Counted from the first letter of the stretch, positions 1 to 9,547 are shown. The stretch is DNA of 54,186 bases from Phycisphaerae bacterium (GCA_030448225.1 JAUJNJ010000049.1:1226-55411); one strand, 5' to 3'. Made by a program: numbers and translations. Notes: generated by a model from the sequence alone, not told the origin.

Positions 1-582
<582 letters not shown>

Positions 583-719
583 CCACGACGAACGCCGAGC
601 GGTGACGGGCGGTTCCCGCACGAGCCTTCGCCGGTTTCCGCGGGCGGGAGCGCCGACGCGCGCGGGGCGGGACGACGGCGCGAGACGGCAGCCTCCTCGG
701 CGGCTACCATCGTCGCGCC

Positions 720-2039
720 ATGGACATCTCCCGCCAGATCAACTTCCTCACCTCCGTCGACGGGTCGCCCGACCAGCGGCTGGCGTTCTTCGTGGAGATG
801 GTGCGGGAGCTGTCGAGCCAGACCGACCCGCAGGAGATGGTGCGCGCGTACGGCCGGCGGATGGAGCAGGTCGCGCGGCGCGACCGGTACATCTCGCTCT
901 CCCGCCGCGACCTGCCCGCCCCGACGTACCGCATCACCCGCACGAACCTCTGGGACGAGGCCGACCGCACGATCAACCCGTGGCGCGACAAGGAGTCGCT
1001 GCCGATCTTCGACCGCGGCCTGCTCGGCGAGCTGCTGTACCGCGACGAGCCGACGTTGCTCGACGACTTCACGCCGCACCCGGACGACCCGGCGCTGGAG
1101 TTCCTCCGCGACATGCGATCGCTGGCGGCGCTGCCGCTCTACGACCGCGGCGTCGCGCTGAACATGGTCGTGCTGCTGTCGAAGCGGCCCGGCGCGTTCG
1201 ACCGCGAGCACCTGCCCGAGCAGGTGTGGATGAGCAACCTGTTCGGCCGGGCGACGCACAACCTCGTGCTGTCGGACGAGCTGAAACGCGCGTACGACCT
1301 CGTCGACAAGGAGATGCAGGTCGTGGCCGACATCCAGCGTTCGCTGCTGCCGACGACGCTGCCGGTGATCCCCACGCTCGACCTGGCGGCCCACTACCAG
1401 ACGTCGCGCCGGGCGGGCGGCGACTACTACGACTTCTTCGCCCTGCCCGACGGCAAGTGGGGCATCCTGATGGCCGACGTCAGCGGCCACGGCACGCCGG
1501 CAGCGGTGCTGATGGCGGTCACGCACAGCATCGCCCACACGCACACCGGCCCGCCGGACCCGCCGAGCCAACTGCTGTCGTTCATCAACGGCCACCTGAC
1601 CGCGCGCTACACGACCGAGTCGGGCAAGTTCGTCACCGCGTTCTATGGCATCTACGACCCCGCCCGCCGCTCGCTCCGCTACGCCAGCGCCGGCCACTGC
1701 CCGCCGCGCGTGAAGCAGGGCCGCACCGGCGCCCTGCGGTCGATGGAGGCCGGCGGCGGACTGCCGCTGGGGATCGAGCGCAACGCGGGCTACCAGGACG
1801 CGGTCGAGACGTTCGAGCCCGGCGACACGGTCGTCCTCTACACCGACGGCATCACCGAGGCCCGCGGCCCCGGCGCCGGGAGCGACCTGTTCGGCGAGCG
1901 CCGCCTCGACGACGTCCTGCTCGCCTGCGAGGGCGACGCGGCGGACCTCGTCCGCTGCACCCTGGCGGCGATCGACGCGTTCACCGCCGGCCCCGCCGCC
2001 AACGACGACCGCACGCTGCTGGCCATGAAGATCGGGTGA
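720..2039 (+). CDS. GAF-SpoIIE family (RsbU-like) serine phosphatase
   Basis: This 439-residue protein is a PP2C-type phosphatase that should dephosphorylate an anti-sigma-factor antagonist in a partner-switching pathway. The N-terminal half (about 20-190) resembles a degenerate GAF sensor domain. A short linker near residues 195-210 (KEMQVVADIQRSLLP) is the helix that typically precedes SpoIIE domains. The catalytic domain follows, with the metal-binding aspartate motifs GGDYYDFF, MADVSGHG, LYTDGITEA and NDDRTLLAMKI all present. The frame is intact. A STAS-domain protein at 23708-24062 could be a substrate, but it is not adjacent. The ATG at 720 precedes the conserved N-terminus; there is no strong ribosome binding site. 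The family assignment is firm and the signal sensed is unknown. Confidence 0.9.
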   Translation: MDISRQINFLTSVDGSPDQRLAFFVEMVRELSSQTDPQEMVRAYGRRMEQVARRDRYISLSRRDLPAPTYRITRTNLWDEADRTINPWRDKESLPIFDRGLLGELLYRDEPTLLDDFTPHPDDPALEFLRDMRSLAALPLYDRGVALNMVVLLSKRPGAFDREHLPEQVWMSNLFGRATHNLVLSDELKRAYDLVDKEMQVVADIQRSLLPTTLPVIPTLDLAAHYQTSRRAGGDYYDFFALPDGKWGILMADVSGHGTPAAVLMAVTHSIAHTHTGPPDPPSQLLSFINGHLTARYTTESGKFVTAFYGIYDPARRSLRYASAGHCPPRVKQGRTGALRSMEAGGGLPLGIERNAGYQDAVETFEPGDTVVLYTDGITEARGPGAGSDLFGERRLDDVLLACEGDAADLVRCTLAAIDAFTAGPAANDDRTLLAMKIG

Positions 2040-2214
2040 GCGGGTGAGGCCCGGCGTGGACCCGCGTGCGAGCACGGAACGCGCAAGGCTGGTCGGACCC
2101 GTCTCCCGTCCCGAGATGGGTCGGGTCGCACGACGTCGCTCGCAGAGCGGCGCGACCTTCCACACACGACACGCGCCGCTCGCAGAACGGCGCTGCTTCC
2201 GGACACCCGACACG

Positions 2215-2233
2215 CGCCGCTCTGCGAGCGGCG
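2215..2233. repeat. Palindrome CGCCGCTC-TGC-GAGCGGCG
   Basis: A perfect 8-bp stem with a 3-base loop. Imperfect copies of the same unit (CTCGCAGAGCGGCG and CGCCGCTCGCAGAACGGCG) lie just upstream at about 2140-2195, so the gap between the phosphatase and the DUF4864 gene holds a small cluster of related palindromes. It could act as a transcription terminator for the upstream gene, although no U-run follows. Confidence 0.6.
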
Positions 2234-2360
2234 GCTAAACGTGGGCGTGCTGGACGCGAGCCGTGCCCTGCAAGACCGTTGGAAGTATTGCCGGAGCACC
2301 ACGCCGCGTTTCTGCTTTCGTGTCACGGCCGTCCTACCATCAGTCAACCAGGAGTTTGCA

Positions 2361-2903
2361 ATGCGAACCTGTTGCGCCGTGGCCACGTGGGGATCTCGCG
2401 TTATCGTCGCCGTGCTGGCGCTGAGCCTCACGAGCCTCTCCGCCGCGCCGCGCGAGGGTGCTTCTGACGGGCAACCGGCGCCACGGGACGACAAGAAGAC
2501 GGCGGCGAAGGCCCTGCCGGGGCCGCGGCCGGAATACACGGCCGAGCAGGTCGTGCAGATCGTGATGGACGCGCTGCAGAACAACGACGAGGCCGACAGC
2601 GGCATCGCCGTGACGTTCAACTTCGCGTCGCCGGAGAACAAGAAGGCCACCGGCCCGCTCGAGCGCTTCACGCCGATGGTCAAGACCGAGGCGTACCGGC
2701 CGATGCTCCGGTTCAGGTCCGCCGACCACGGGCCCGTGCGGACGGCCGACGGCGCGGCCGAGCAGGTCGTCACGCTCGTCGCGGCCGACGGCGAGATCGC
2801 GTCATACGTCTTCCGGCTGTCGAAGCAAACGGAGGGGGAGTTCAAAGGCTGCTGGATGACCGACGGCGTCTACCGCGTCGAGCCCAAGGGCAAGCCGGCC
2901 TGA
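2361..2903 (+). CDS. DUF4864 domain protein, exported
   Basis: This 180-residue protein starts with a signal peptide (MRTCCAVATWGSRVIVAVLALSLTSLSAAP) that should send it out of the cytoplasm. The mature part from about residue 50 (EQVVQIVMDALQNNDEADSGIAVTFNFASPENK) matches the DUF4864 family: a helix holding the 'ALqnND..giavtFnFASPeNk..TGPl.rF' signature, then a beta-sheet region ending FKGCWMTDGVYRV. The function of the family is not known. The ATG at 2361 is chosen over an upstream in-frame start because AGGAG lies at 2350-2354 with good spacing and because the signal peptide begins there. Confidence 0.85.
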   Translation: MRTCCAVATWGSRVIVAVLALSLTSLSAAPREGASDGQPAPRDDKKTAAKALPGPRPEYTAEQVVQIVMDALQNNDEADSGIAVTFNFASPENKKATGPLERFTPMVKTEAYRPMLRFRSADHGPVRTADGAAEQVVTLVAADGEIASYVFRLSKQTEGEFKGCWMTDGVYRVEPKGKPA

Positions 2904-3417
2904 ACGTGAGCCGGGGACGGAAGCGTTCCGAGCGTCTGACACGCCCCTCCCGCGGCGAAGGTGACGTCCCGGCACGGAATCGACAACCGCGGCGGCCTTT
3001 GGTGCGCTAAGCCGCCCGCACGGGTCGCAAGCCCGCGTCACGGGCGGCACATCAACGTGACACGGGTTTGCAACCCGTGCGGGCGGGGCCGGCTGATCAG
3101 TACTCCCGTGTTCTCACACCTTCCGAGCGCGCGAAGGGTCTCCCGGGAAACTCGCCGGATCCAGGGGAGACCCCTCGTTCCGATCAGGATGCCGCTCGCG
3201 CAGATCGTTTGTTGTTCACGCCCCCACGCCCGACGACAACACTTGGGAACGCCCAACCTCTGCCCGATGCCTTTGACATGGCGCAGCCTGACGGATCTCG
3301 CGTCGGCAAGAGTGGTCTTGTCGGCGCGAGATCCGTCGAATTCACCTGGTTATCCCGTGCGCGCGTCACCGCGCGGCGTCGTGCGAGGCTGCTCAAATCG
3401 TGCCACGCTCGTGGCGA
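2904..3417. other. Intergenic region with short palindromes
   Basis: No convincing gene is seen. The region carries several palindromic units built from 'acgggttgcaacccgt'-like sequence. The clearest is CACGGGTT-TGC-AACCCGTG at 3061-3079, a perfect 8-bp stem. A degenerate relative lies at about 3012-3048 (gcccgcacggg and cacgggcggc). These resemble dispersed repetitive palindromes and not gene-specific regulators. Confidence 0.5.
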
Positions 3418-3798
3418 TCACCCGCCCTCGTTCTTCACCGAGTTGTTCCGCCGGCCGGCGGTGGAGGTCGGGTTACGGTCGGTGCGGAGGTTGCTGTTCA
3501 CGCCGTTGCCGCGGGTGCCGGTCTTGCGCGACTTGCCGCGCATGCCGGGGTCGGGCGTGGTGTGCTGGCGGTCGCCGCGCATCTTGCCGCCGCCGCGACC
3601 GATCGGGTTGTTGACCTCCGTCAGCCGTTCCTGAAGCACGTGCCCCTCGGTGGCGTTCGGACCGGCGGTGGCGTCGGGCTTGGTCGTCTTGGCGGTCCGG
3701 CCGCGGGCCTTGGGCGACAGGGCCGCCTCTTCGACCGGTCGGCCGGTCGCGTTGCCCGGAGGGATCTGGTGCTTTCCTGCTCTGGTTCCGTGTGACAT
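3418..3798 (-). CDS. Small highly basic low-complexity protein
   Basis: A predicted 126-residue protein beginning MSHGTRAGKHQIPPGN, extremely rich in Arg, Lys, Gly, Asn, Thr and Pro, with no hydrophobic core or membrane segment. I do not recognise a family. It is likely disordered and could bind nucleic acid, but that rests on composition alone. The ATG at 3798 is supported by AAGGAG on the minus strand 8-9 bases upstream; an ATG nine bases earlier would abut that site and is rejected. It diverges from the endonuclease III-like gene at 4008. The ribosome binding site and the intact frame favour a real gene. Confidence 0.55.
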   Translation of the reverse strand: MSHGTRAGKHQIPPGNATGRPVEEAALSPKARGRTAKTTKPDATAGPNATEGHVLQERLTEVNNPIGRGGGKMRGDRQHTTPDPGMRGKSRKTGTRGNGVNSNLRTDRNPTSTAGRRNNSVKNEGG

Positions 3799-4007
3799 CG
3801 CGAGCATCTCCTTCGGTTAGCGGTCGCCCGTCGACGTTACAACGCGCGTGCCAATGTCGGAGCGCCGCTTTTCGCCAACGGCGCCGAACCCGCCGCGCCA
3901 TGCGGTGGATTACAGCAGAAGCGGGTTCCTACGATCGAATCGGCTATGCGACGCGGAGGGAACCGCGGCCGCCCGGGGTGAGGCGGCATCGCGCACGGAG
4001 GCCATCG

Positions 4008-4909
4008 ATGCGACGGACCGCCACCACCGCCCCACCCGCCCCGCCGGAATTGCGCGACAAGGCGCTGCTCGTCCACGAGCGCCTCTGCCGGGCGTACGGC
4101 TGCCCCGTCCCCTACTTTCACGACCTCGACCCGCTCAGACGCGTAACGCCGACTCAGGGCGCGCGTTCAAGGAACTGCGCCGCCGCTTCCCGACGTGGGA
4201 ACAGGTACGCGACGTGCCGACGGCGGACGTGGAGGCGGCGATCGCCGCCTGCACGTGGCCGGAGCAGAACGCGCCGCGGATCCAAGCGGTGCTGCGCCTC
4301 ATCAGCGACCGCCGGACGGGCGTGCTGTCGCTCGACTTCTTGAAAGAGATGAGCGTCTCCGACGCCCGCGCGTGGCTCGAGGCGTTGCCCGGCGTCGGTC
4401 CGAAGACCAGCGCCGCGGTGCTGTCTTTCAGCACGCTGCGGATGGCGGCGCTGCCGGTCGACTGCCACCACCACCGCGTGGCGCAACGGCTCGGGCTGAT
4501 CGGGCCGAAGGTGGACGTCGGGCCGGCCCACGCGCTGCTCGCGGCCCAGTTGCCGCCGACGTTCACGCCGCAGGAGGTGTACGACAATCACGAGGTGCTG
4601 ATGTTGCACGGCCAGCGGTGCTGCTACCACGCCGAGCCGGCGTGCGGCCGCTGCCCGGTGCTGGACGTCTGCCCGTTCGGGCAGCGGCGGACGTCCGGTC
4701 AGGGCGGCGGTAAGGCGGCTCAGGCGACCGCGTCACCGCCGCCGGGCTCCCTGTACGCCGCGCACGATGCCGATCACGACGCCCGACAGCAGCAGCGCCC
4801 CCAGCGCCCCGCCGACCGCGCCGAGCAGCATCGGCCCGGCCGGGTCGCCGCCGGCGAACAACAGCCTTGCAACGAACGCTCCCACGACCGCCCCGACGGC
4901 GACGCATAG
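4008..4909 (+). CDS. Endonuclease III-like HhH-GPD DNA glycosylase (disrupted)
   Basis: A base-excision-repair glycosylase/AP lyase relative. The N-terminus (MRRTATTAPPAPPELRDKAL, residues 1-40) lies in one frame and the rest (from QTRNADSGRAFKELRRRF at about 4145) in another. Diagnostic features are the helix-hairpin-helix LPGVGPKTSAAVLSF, the PVDCHHHRVAQRLGL stretch that carries the catalytic Asp region, and a C-terminal four-cysteine iron-sulphur motif, C-X6-C-X2-C-X5-C (4621-4676). Besides the frameshift, about ten residues expected between 'DPL' and 'QTRNAD' (the DExVSxxLS segment) are absent. After the cluster the frame runs on across the opposite-strand gene to 4909, and a second frameshift to the stop at 4713 is likely. 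AGG(AG) precedes the ATG. Family call good; true end uncertain. Confidence 0.7.
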
Positions 4910-5077
4910 CAGTTGGATCAGGTTGTCCCGCAGGCGGAGGTTCGGCCCGACGACGGTGTCGAACACCCGCTGCGCGCCGCCGTCACCCGACCCGGCGTCG
5001 GTGCCGGCGGGCCCGGGAGTGGCGTACGGGACGTGCGACGTCGGGCCCGGCGGCAACGGTGGTGGCGTTTGGCTCAT
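4733..5077 (-). CDS. Small two-helix membrane protein, Pro-rich N-terminus
   Basis: A 114-residue protein whose first 40 residues are rich in Pro and Gly (MSQTPPPLPPGPTSH). Two predicted membrane helices follow, NLIQLLCVAVGAVVGAFVAR and MLLGAVGGALGALLLSGVVI, and the protein ends in a basic tail (QGARRR), which suggests a cytoplasmic C-terminus. No family was recognised. The ATG at 5077 is supported by GGGGGAG on the minus strand 8-10 bases upstream; the frame remains open far upstream but has no sensible content. It converges on the endonuclease III-like gene. Confidence 0.7.
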   Translation of the reverse strand: MSQTPPPLPPGPTSHVPYATPGPAGTDAGSGDGGAQRVFDTVVGPNLRLRDNLIQLLCVAVGAVVGAFVARLLFAGGDPAGPMLLGAVGGALGALLLSGVVIGIVRGVQGARRR

Positions 5078-5230
5078 CGTGGCACTCCCCCTTCCAAGCG
5101 AAGGATGAACGGCAGGACCCGCTCGGCCTCCCCGTTTCAGCGGGGAGGGGCGGAACGTCGGCACGCTCACTTGTACCCGCACCGACGCGCGCCGTGAACT
5201 GTTCGTGCGCTGCCCGTAAGATCGCCGCCC

Positions 5231-5809
5231 ATGCAATCGATGCTCGGCGACGCGCTGCGGGAATGGGGCGACCTGCTGCCGAAACTCGCGGCCCTGGACG
5301 AACCGCTCACCCGCTTCGGGGAGGCGCTGTGGGACTGCTGGCAGCGGCGCGGCAAGATGCTCGTCGCCGGCAACGGCGGCAGCGCGGCCGACGCGATCCA
5401 CTTCGCCGAGGAACTCGTCGTCCGCTTCGGCAAGAACCGCCGCGCCCTGGCCGCGATCGCCCTGTGCGACCCGGCGGTCGTCACCTGCGCCGCCAACGAC
5501 CTCGGCTACGAGCGCGTGTTCGAACGGCAGGTCGAGGCCCTGGGCAACGAGGGCGACGTGTTCGTCGCGATGACCACGAGCGGCAACAGCGAGAACCTGC
5601 TCCGCGCGATCAGGCTCGCCAAAGCGCAGAAGCTGACGACCGTCGCGTTCCTCGGCAAGGACGGCGGCCGGGCGCGGGGGATGTGCGACGTGGAGCTGAT
5701 CGTGCCGTCGGCGGTGACGGCGCGGATCCAGGAGGCGCACAAGCTGCTGTACCACACCGTCTGCGGCTGGGTCGAAGCAAAGCTTCCCGCCGCCGACGCC
5801 CCACGCTGA
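5231..5809 (+). CDS. gmhA: Phosphoheptose isomerase (SIS domain)
   Basis: A 192-residue SIS-domain protein matching GmhA, which converts sedoheptulose 7-phosphate to D-glycero-manno-heptose 7-phosphate, the first step toward ADP-heptose for lipopolysaccharide cores. Seen directly are the phosphosugar loops GNGGSAADAIHFAEEL (about residues 45-60) and TTSGNSENLLRAI (about 116-128), and the C-terminal helix with QEAHKLLYHTVCGWVE that carries the family's conserved Glu/His. Length is normal. No other heptose gene is adjacent. A short palindrome (CCTCCCC ... GGGGAGG, 5128-5149) lies in the divergent gap upstream. The frame is intact. Confidence 0.9.
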   Translation: MQSMLGDALREWGDLLPKLAALDEPLTRFGEALWDCWQRRGKMLVAGNGGSAADAIHFAEELVVRFGKNRRALAAIALCDPAVVTCAANDLGYERVFERQVEALGNEGDVFVAMTTSGNSENLLRAIRLAKAQKLTTVAFLGKDGGRARGMCDVELIVPSAVTARIQEAHKLLYHTVCGWVEAKLPAADAPR

Positions 5810-5966
5810 CGCCGTCGCGCGCGCGCGCCCGCCGGCCGGGCGACGTTCCGGCCGAACGCGTTCTCCCCCGTTTAGGGTTATCTGGCGGGCCGCCCGACGC
5901 GGTTCAGGTCGCGATATCGGGCGGCGGCGTCGCCTACGGTATCGCGCTTCACAGGAGAACACGCTC

Positions 5967-7145
5967 ATGGCATCGCGCTACTGGATGATCACCAACCGTC
6001 GGCTCGAGGGGAGCGGCGACACCGCGACGCTCGGCAAGAAGGATGCGGGCGCACTCAGGTTCTTCACCGCCCCGCCCGACGCGGGCGACCTGACGAAGCT
6101 CTCGGCGTGGCAGGCGCTCGATCGCCGCAAGTTCCGGAAGGAACTCGCCGACGCAGCGTCGACGTTCCCCGACGTCGCGGAGGGAAACAACGAGGCGCAG
6201 CAGCACGTGACGATCTACATCCACGGCTACAACAACACCTGGGAGGGGGCGGTCGGGCGGTACCAGAAGATCGTGAACGAACTGTACACCGGCGCCGGCG
6301 GCCTGGGCGAGTGCATCTTCTTCACCTGGCCGAGCAACGGCGAGAAGGCCGCCTACCTCGCCGACCGGCTCGACGCGCGGCGGTCGGCGGACGACCTGGC
6401 GGGCGTGCTGGCGGAACTGTACGACTGGCTCGTGGGGAAGCAGGCGTCGTGCGCCGCGGGCGGCGACCCGTGCCGGGCCAAGACGAGCATCATCGCCCAC
6501 AGCATGGGCGCGTACCTCGTCGAAGAGGCGCTGTACCACGTCTGGAACGGGAAGAACCGCCCGCTACTCGTCAGCCTGATCAACCAGCTCCTGCTCGTGG
6601 CCGCCGACGTCGACAACGATCTGTTCGGGTCGGGCGAGGCGATCGGCGGCAGCCCCGGCGAGGGCATCGCCAACCTCTCCTACCGGGTGACGGCGTTGTA
6701 CACCGGCCTGGACTCCGTGCTCGGCGCCAGCGCGGGTCTCAAGCATTTCGGCAAGCGCCGCCTCGGCCGCAGCGGCCTCGATCGCAACAAGCCGCTGCCG
6801 GACAACGTGTGGGACGTGGACATCTCCTCGCTGTTCGACGTCACCAAGGACCACGGCAGTTACCACTCCGCCGCCTTCGAGGAGCCGAAATGCCTCCAGC
6901 TGATGCAGCAGGTCCTTCGCGGCGTCGACCGCCGCATCCTCGTCGCCCGCGGCGTGGCGTCCAAGGCCGAGGGGATGGCGGTAACGACCGTCGCGAACGA
7001 GGGGACGACGCCGACCCCCAAGCCGCGAAGGTCGCGCAGCATCCGTGCGTACGTAGACGCTGGTCGCAATCGGGGACGCGGGATGTTTCACGGAGCCCCG
7101 CTGCGCCGAATGAAGACGGGCCTTGGACCGACCGTTCGGCGGTAA
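5967..7145 (+). CDS. DUF900 family alpha/beta hydrolase
   Basis: A 392-residue alpha/beta hydrolase of the DUF900 type. The fold markers are IYIHGYNNT at about residue 78 (oxyanion region), TSIIAHSMGAY at about 172 with the nucleophile Ser in the AHSMG elbow, VAADVDND near 211 for the acid, and DHGSYHSAAF near 297 for the His. No signal peptide is visible, so a cytoplasmic enzyme is most likely; the substrate is unknown. The last 50 residues are basic and low in structure. AGGAG at about 5953 supports the ATG at 5967. A copy of the dispersed GGGCAAGCCCGC palindrome starts a few bases after the stop. Confidence 0.85.
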   Translation: MASRYWMITNRRLEGSGDTATLGKKDAGALRFFTAPPDAGDLTKLSAWQALDRRKFRKELADAASTFPDVAEGNNEAQQHVTIYIHGYNNTWEGAVGRYQKIVNELYTGAGGLGECIFFTWPSNGEKAAYLADRLDARRSADDLAGVLAELYDWLVGKQASCAAGGDPCRAKTSIIAHSMGAYLVEEALYHVWNGKNRPLLVSLINQLLLVAADVDNDLFGSGEAIGGSPGEGIANLSYRVTALYTGLDSVLGASAGLKHFGKRRLGRSGLDRNKPLPDNVWDVDISSLFDVTKDHGSYHSAAFEEPKCLQLMQQVLRGVDRRILVARGVASKAEGMAVTTVANEGTTPTPKPRRSRSIRAYVDAGRNRGRGMFHGAPLRRMKTGLGPTVRR

Positions 7146-7148
7146 ACG

Positions 7149-7168
7149 CCGGGCAAGCCCGCTAAATG
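7149..7168. repeat. Dispersed palindrome GCCGGGCAAGCCCGCTAAAT (copy 1)
   Basis: One of three copies of a short unit built on GCGGGC-AA-GCCCGC followed by CTAAATG. The others are at 43841-43867 and 51141-51165. Each copy lies in a non-coding gap, and this one sits directly behind the DUF900 stop. Confidence 0.6.
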
Positions 7169-7197
7169 GGGGTCGCGGTGACGAGCGGACGCCTGCG

Positions 7198-8226
7198 TTA
7201 GTCGCCGTTGCCGAGCAGCCCGCCGAGGTTGCCGAGGACGCCGCCCTCGCCCTTGCCGCCCATGCTGCCGGCGTTCGCCAGGACGCGGCCGGCGAGGCGG
7301 GAGAACGGGAGCGACTGGAGCCACACCTTGCCCGGGCCCGTAACGTTCGCGAGGAACAGGCCCTCGCCGCCGAACAGGCTGTTCTTGATGCCGCCGGCCA
7401 TCTGGATGTCGTAGGTCACGCGCGGGTCGAGCGCGACGATGCAGCCGGTGTCGAGGCGGAGCGTCTCGCCGGGCCCCAGCACGCGCTCCATGATCGTTCC
7501 CCCGGCGTGGACCATCGCGATGCCGTCGCCGGTGAGGCGCTGCATGATGAACCCCTCGCCGCCGAACAGGCCGACGCCGATCTTCTTCTGGAACGCGATG
7601 CCGACCTGCACGCCCTTGGCGGCGCAGAGGAACGAGTCCTTCTGGCAGATCAGTTCCCCGCCGAGTTGGTCGAGGTGCATCGGGATGATCTTGCCCGGGT
7701 AGGGCGCGGCGAACGCGACGGTCTCACGGCCGCCGCCGCCGGCGGTGAAGGTCGTCATGAAGAGCGACTCGCCGGTCAGCAGTCGCTTGCCAGCTCCCAT
7801 CAATTTCCCCATAAACCCCTTGTTCTCGGCCGACGGGTCGCCGAAGACGGTCTGCATCTGGATGCCGCTCGTCATGTACATCATGCCGCCGGCCTCGGCG
7901 ATGACGGTCTCGCCGGGGTCGAGCGTCACCTCGACGTACTGCATCTCCTCGCCGTGGATCTTGTAGTCGATCTCGTCGGCCCTCATCCGCCCGCCGCCGG
8001 CGCCGCCGCCGCCTCGCGGGACGGGCGGGATCGACGTCGGCGGGCCGAAGCGGGCGCGCGACGCGACGGGCGGCACCTGGCCGGCGGGTGTCCAAGCGGC
8101 CATGCCGGGCCCGTAGACCATCGCGCCGGGGCCGAGCGTCGCCGCCCGCATGCCCACCTCGTCGAGCGAGAGGGGCCCCGCCGGGTTGCCGTTGTCGACG
8201 ATGTACCAGCCGTTCTCTTCCGCCAT
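7198..8226 (-). CDS. TIGR00266/AIM24 family protein with N-terminal GYF-like domain
   Basis: A 342-residue two-domain protein. The first 50 residues (ENGWYIVDNGNPAGPLSLDEV ... GPGMAAWTPAGQVP) form a GYF_2-type domain, usually a proline-rich-peptide or membrane-associated adaptor. A Gly/Pro linker follows, then from about residue 85 the AIM24/TIGR00266 beta-sandwich with repeated Gly-rich strands (ESLFMTTFTAGGGG, GVGLFGGEGFIMQRLTG, NSLFGGEGLFLANVTG). The biochemical role of the family is unknown. AGGAGG on the minus strand lies 7 bases before the ATG at 8226; an ATG six bases earlier sits too close. The frame is intact. Confidence 0.87.
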   Translation of the reverse strand: MAEENGWYIVDNGNPAGPLSLDEVGMRAATLGPGAMVYGPGMAAWTPAGQVPPVASRARFGPPTSIPPVPRGGGGAGGGRMRADEIDYKIHGEEMQYVEVTLDPGETVIAEAGGMMYMTSGIQMQTVFGDPSAENKGFMGKLMGAGKRLLTGESLFMTTFTAGGGGRETVAFAAPYPGKIIPMHLDQLGGELICQKDSFLCAAKGVQVGIAFQKKIGVGLFGGEGFIMQRLTGDGIAMVHAGGTIMERVLGPGETLRLDTGCIVALDPRVTYDIQMAGGIKNSLFGGEGLFLANVTGPGKVWLQSLPFSRLAGRVLANAGSMGGKGEGGVLGNLGGLLGNGD

Positions 8227-8369
8227 ACCCATGCCTCCTGTAGTTGCCCGCGACCGGTGACAGATTCGAACATGCGGCGTCGGACGTCAAGCGTTACGGC
8301 CGGGCGGGTTATAGGATTCACGCTTCACCATAGAAGGCGCGAACCGGCGGCACGCGTAGCGTGCGTCGC

Positions 8370-8879
8370 ATGAAGTGCCCCGACTGTCATCTGACGTTGC
8401 AGACGCGCGAGATCGAACCGGGCCTGTCGGCCGGCGCGTGCGGCCAGTGCGGCGGAGAGTGGGTGGCGGGCATCCGCTATTTCCGCTGGCTCGAGACGCA
8501 ACGGAAGCAAGCGAACATCGCAGGTGCCTCCCCGCACTCAAGCTCGCAAACCTCCCACGCGCGGGCCCTCCACACGATGGACCGTCGCGTCTGCCCGAGG
8601 CCCTGCCCCGCGTGCGGACGGCTCCTCGTGCACGCCAAGGTCGGGCGCGGCTTACCGTTCGAACTCGACCGATGCGGCGGGTGCGGCGGGTTCTGGTTCG
8701 ACGCCGGCGAATGGGCCGCGCTCAAACGCCTCGGCCTGCACGACGACGTTCACTTCGTCTTCTCGGCCACTTGGCAGGCGGACGTTGCCCGCGAGGACCG
8801 GGAGGGTCAGCGCGACTCCATGTCATTGAACAACGGTTGGGCGACTCGCATGGCCACGCCGAGACGCGCGCGTGCGTGA
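8370..8879 (+). CDS. Zinc-ribbon protein (zf-TFIIB type)
   Basis: A 169-residue protein with two treble-clef-like zinc ribbons. The first is MKCPDCHLTL ... CGQCGGEWV at residues 1-32, and the second is CPACGRLL ... LDRCGGCGGFWFDAGEWAAL at about 77-117. The CxxC pairs plus 'GxWFDxGE' are typical of the zf-TFIIB family, for which no function is established. The ATG at 8370 starts directly with the first ribbon; there is an in-frame ATG three codons earlier. A paralogous arrangement of two such ribbons is encoded at 51918-52352. The last 30 residues are basic and probably unstructured. Confidence 0.75.
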   Translation: MKCPDCHLTLQTREIEPGLSAGACGQCGGEWVAGIRYFRWLETQRKQANIAGASPHSSSQTSHARALHTMDRRVCPRPCPACGRLLVHAKVGRGLPFELDRCGGCGGFWFDAGEWAALKRLGLHDDVHFVFSATWQADVAREDREGQRDSMSLNNGWATRMATPRRARA

Positions 8880-9052
8880 CTCGATGGCTTGATGTGCATC
8901 CGCGTCGCTGAGATCGGAATGTGATCTCTGCTCCGCGGATCTCCGCGGCACGTTGGCACCGAACGAGACGTGGCGTGCTGGCATGGGGGTAACGGCTTTG
9001 ACGGGCGCCACACGCGTCGTCCGCGAAGCCGCGAGCGGCAACTCGTCCGAAG

Positions 9053-9547
9053 CTACGTTGTCGCGGTTCCTGCGACGCCTCGGGCCGAAGAACTCTCGTC
9101 TACCGGTGCCGCCGGCATGCTCGGCTCGCGCCCGCGTCCGCCGAACATCGGCTGCGCGACTCCGCGCGTTTGCGGAGCCGACGACGCAGTCGTGCGGGGT
9201 GCGGGCCTCGTCTGCGAGAGCAACGACGCGCCGATCTCGAACACGCCGAGGCCCGCGAGCGTGAGGCGCACGTCTGCGTCCTCGTCGTCCATCACCATCG
9301 CCGCGCCAATTAGTCCCGCGCCGCTCGCGGCGTCGAGCGCGAGATGGGCCTTCATCGGCAGGACCTTCACCGGCCCGAGTTCGTACTTCGTCAGCAGGCT
9401 GTACCCGACGGTCGCGGCGGCCGACGCGTCGAGCAGGCGGGTGACGTCCCTGCTCCAGCCCATCACCCGCGGCAGCGCGACGAGCAGGCCGGCGGTCATG
9501 TAGTCGAGCACGCCGTGTACGCTGGTGGGGATGGGCTTTCGCATCAT
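9053..9547 (-). CDS. SPW-repeat-like small membrane protein
   Basis: A 164-residue protein with about four hydrophobic segments between residues 10 and 115 (VLDYMTAGLLVALPRVMGW, LLDASAAATVGYSLLT, HLALDAASGAGLIGAAMVM, LTLAGLGVFEIGASLL). The pattern of paired short helices with HGVLDY near the N-terminus resembles SPW/DUF membrane proteins of unknown role. The C-terminal 50 residues are polar and low in complexity. The ATG at 9547 is supported by GGAGAA on the minus strand seven bases upstream. The next minus-strand gene upstream is 9665-10051. Confidence 0.65.
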   Translation of the reverse strand: MMRKPIPTSVHGVLDYMTAGLLVALPRVMGWSRDVTRLLDASAAATVGYSLLTKYELGPVKVLPMKAHLALDAASGAGLIGAAMVMDDEDADVRLTLAGLGVFEIGASLLSQTRPAPRTTASSAPQTRGVAQPMFGGRGREPSMPAAPVDESSSARGVAGTATT

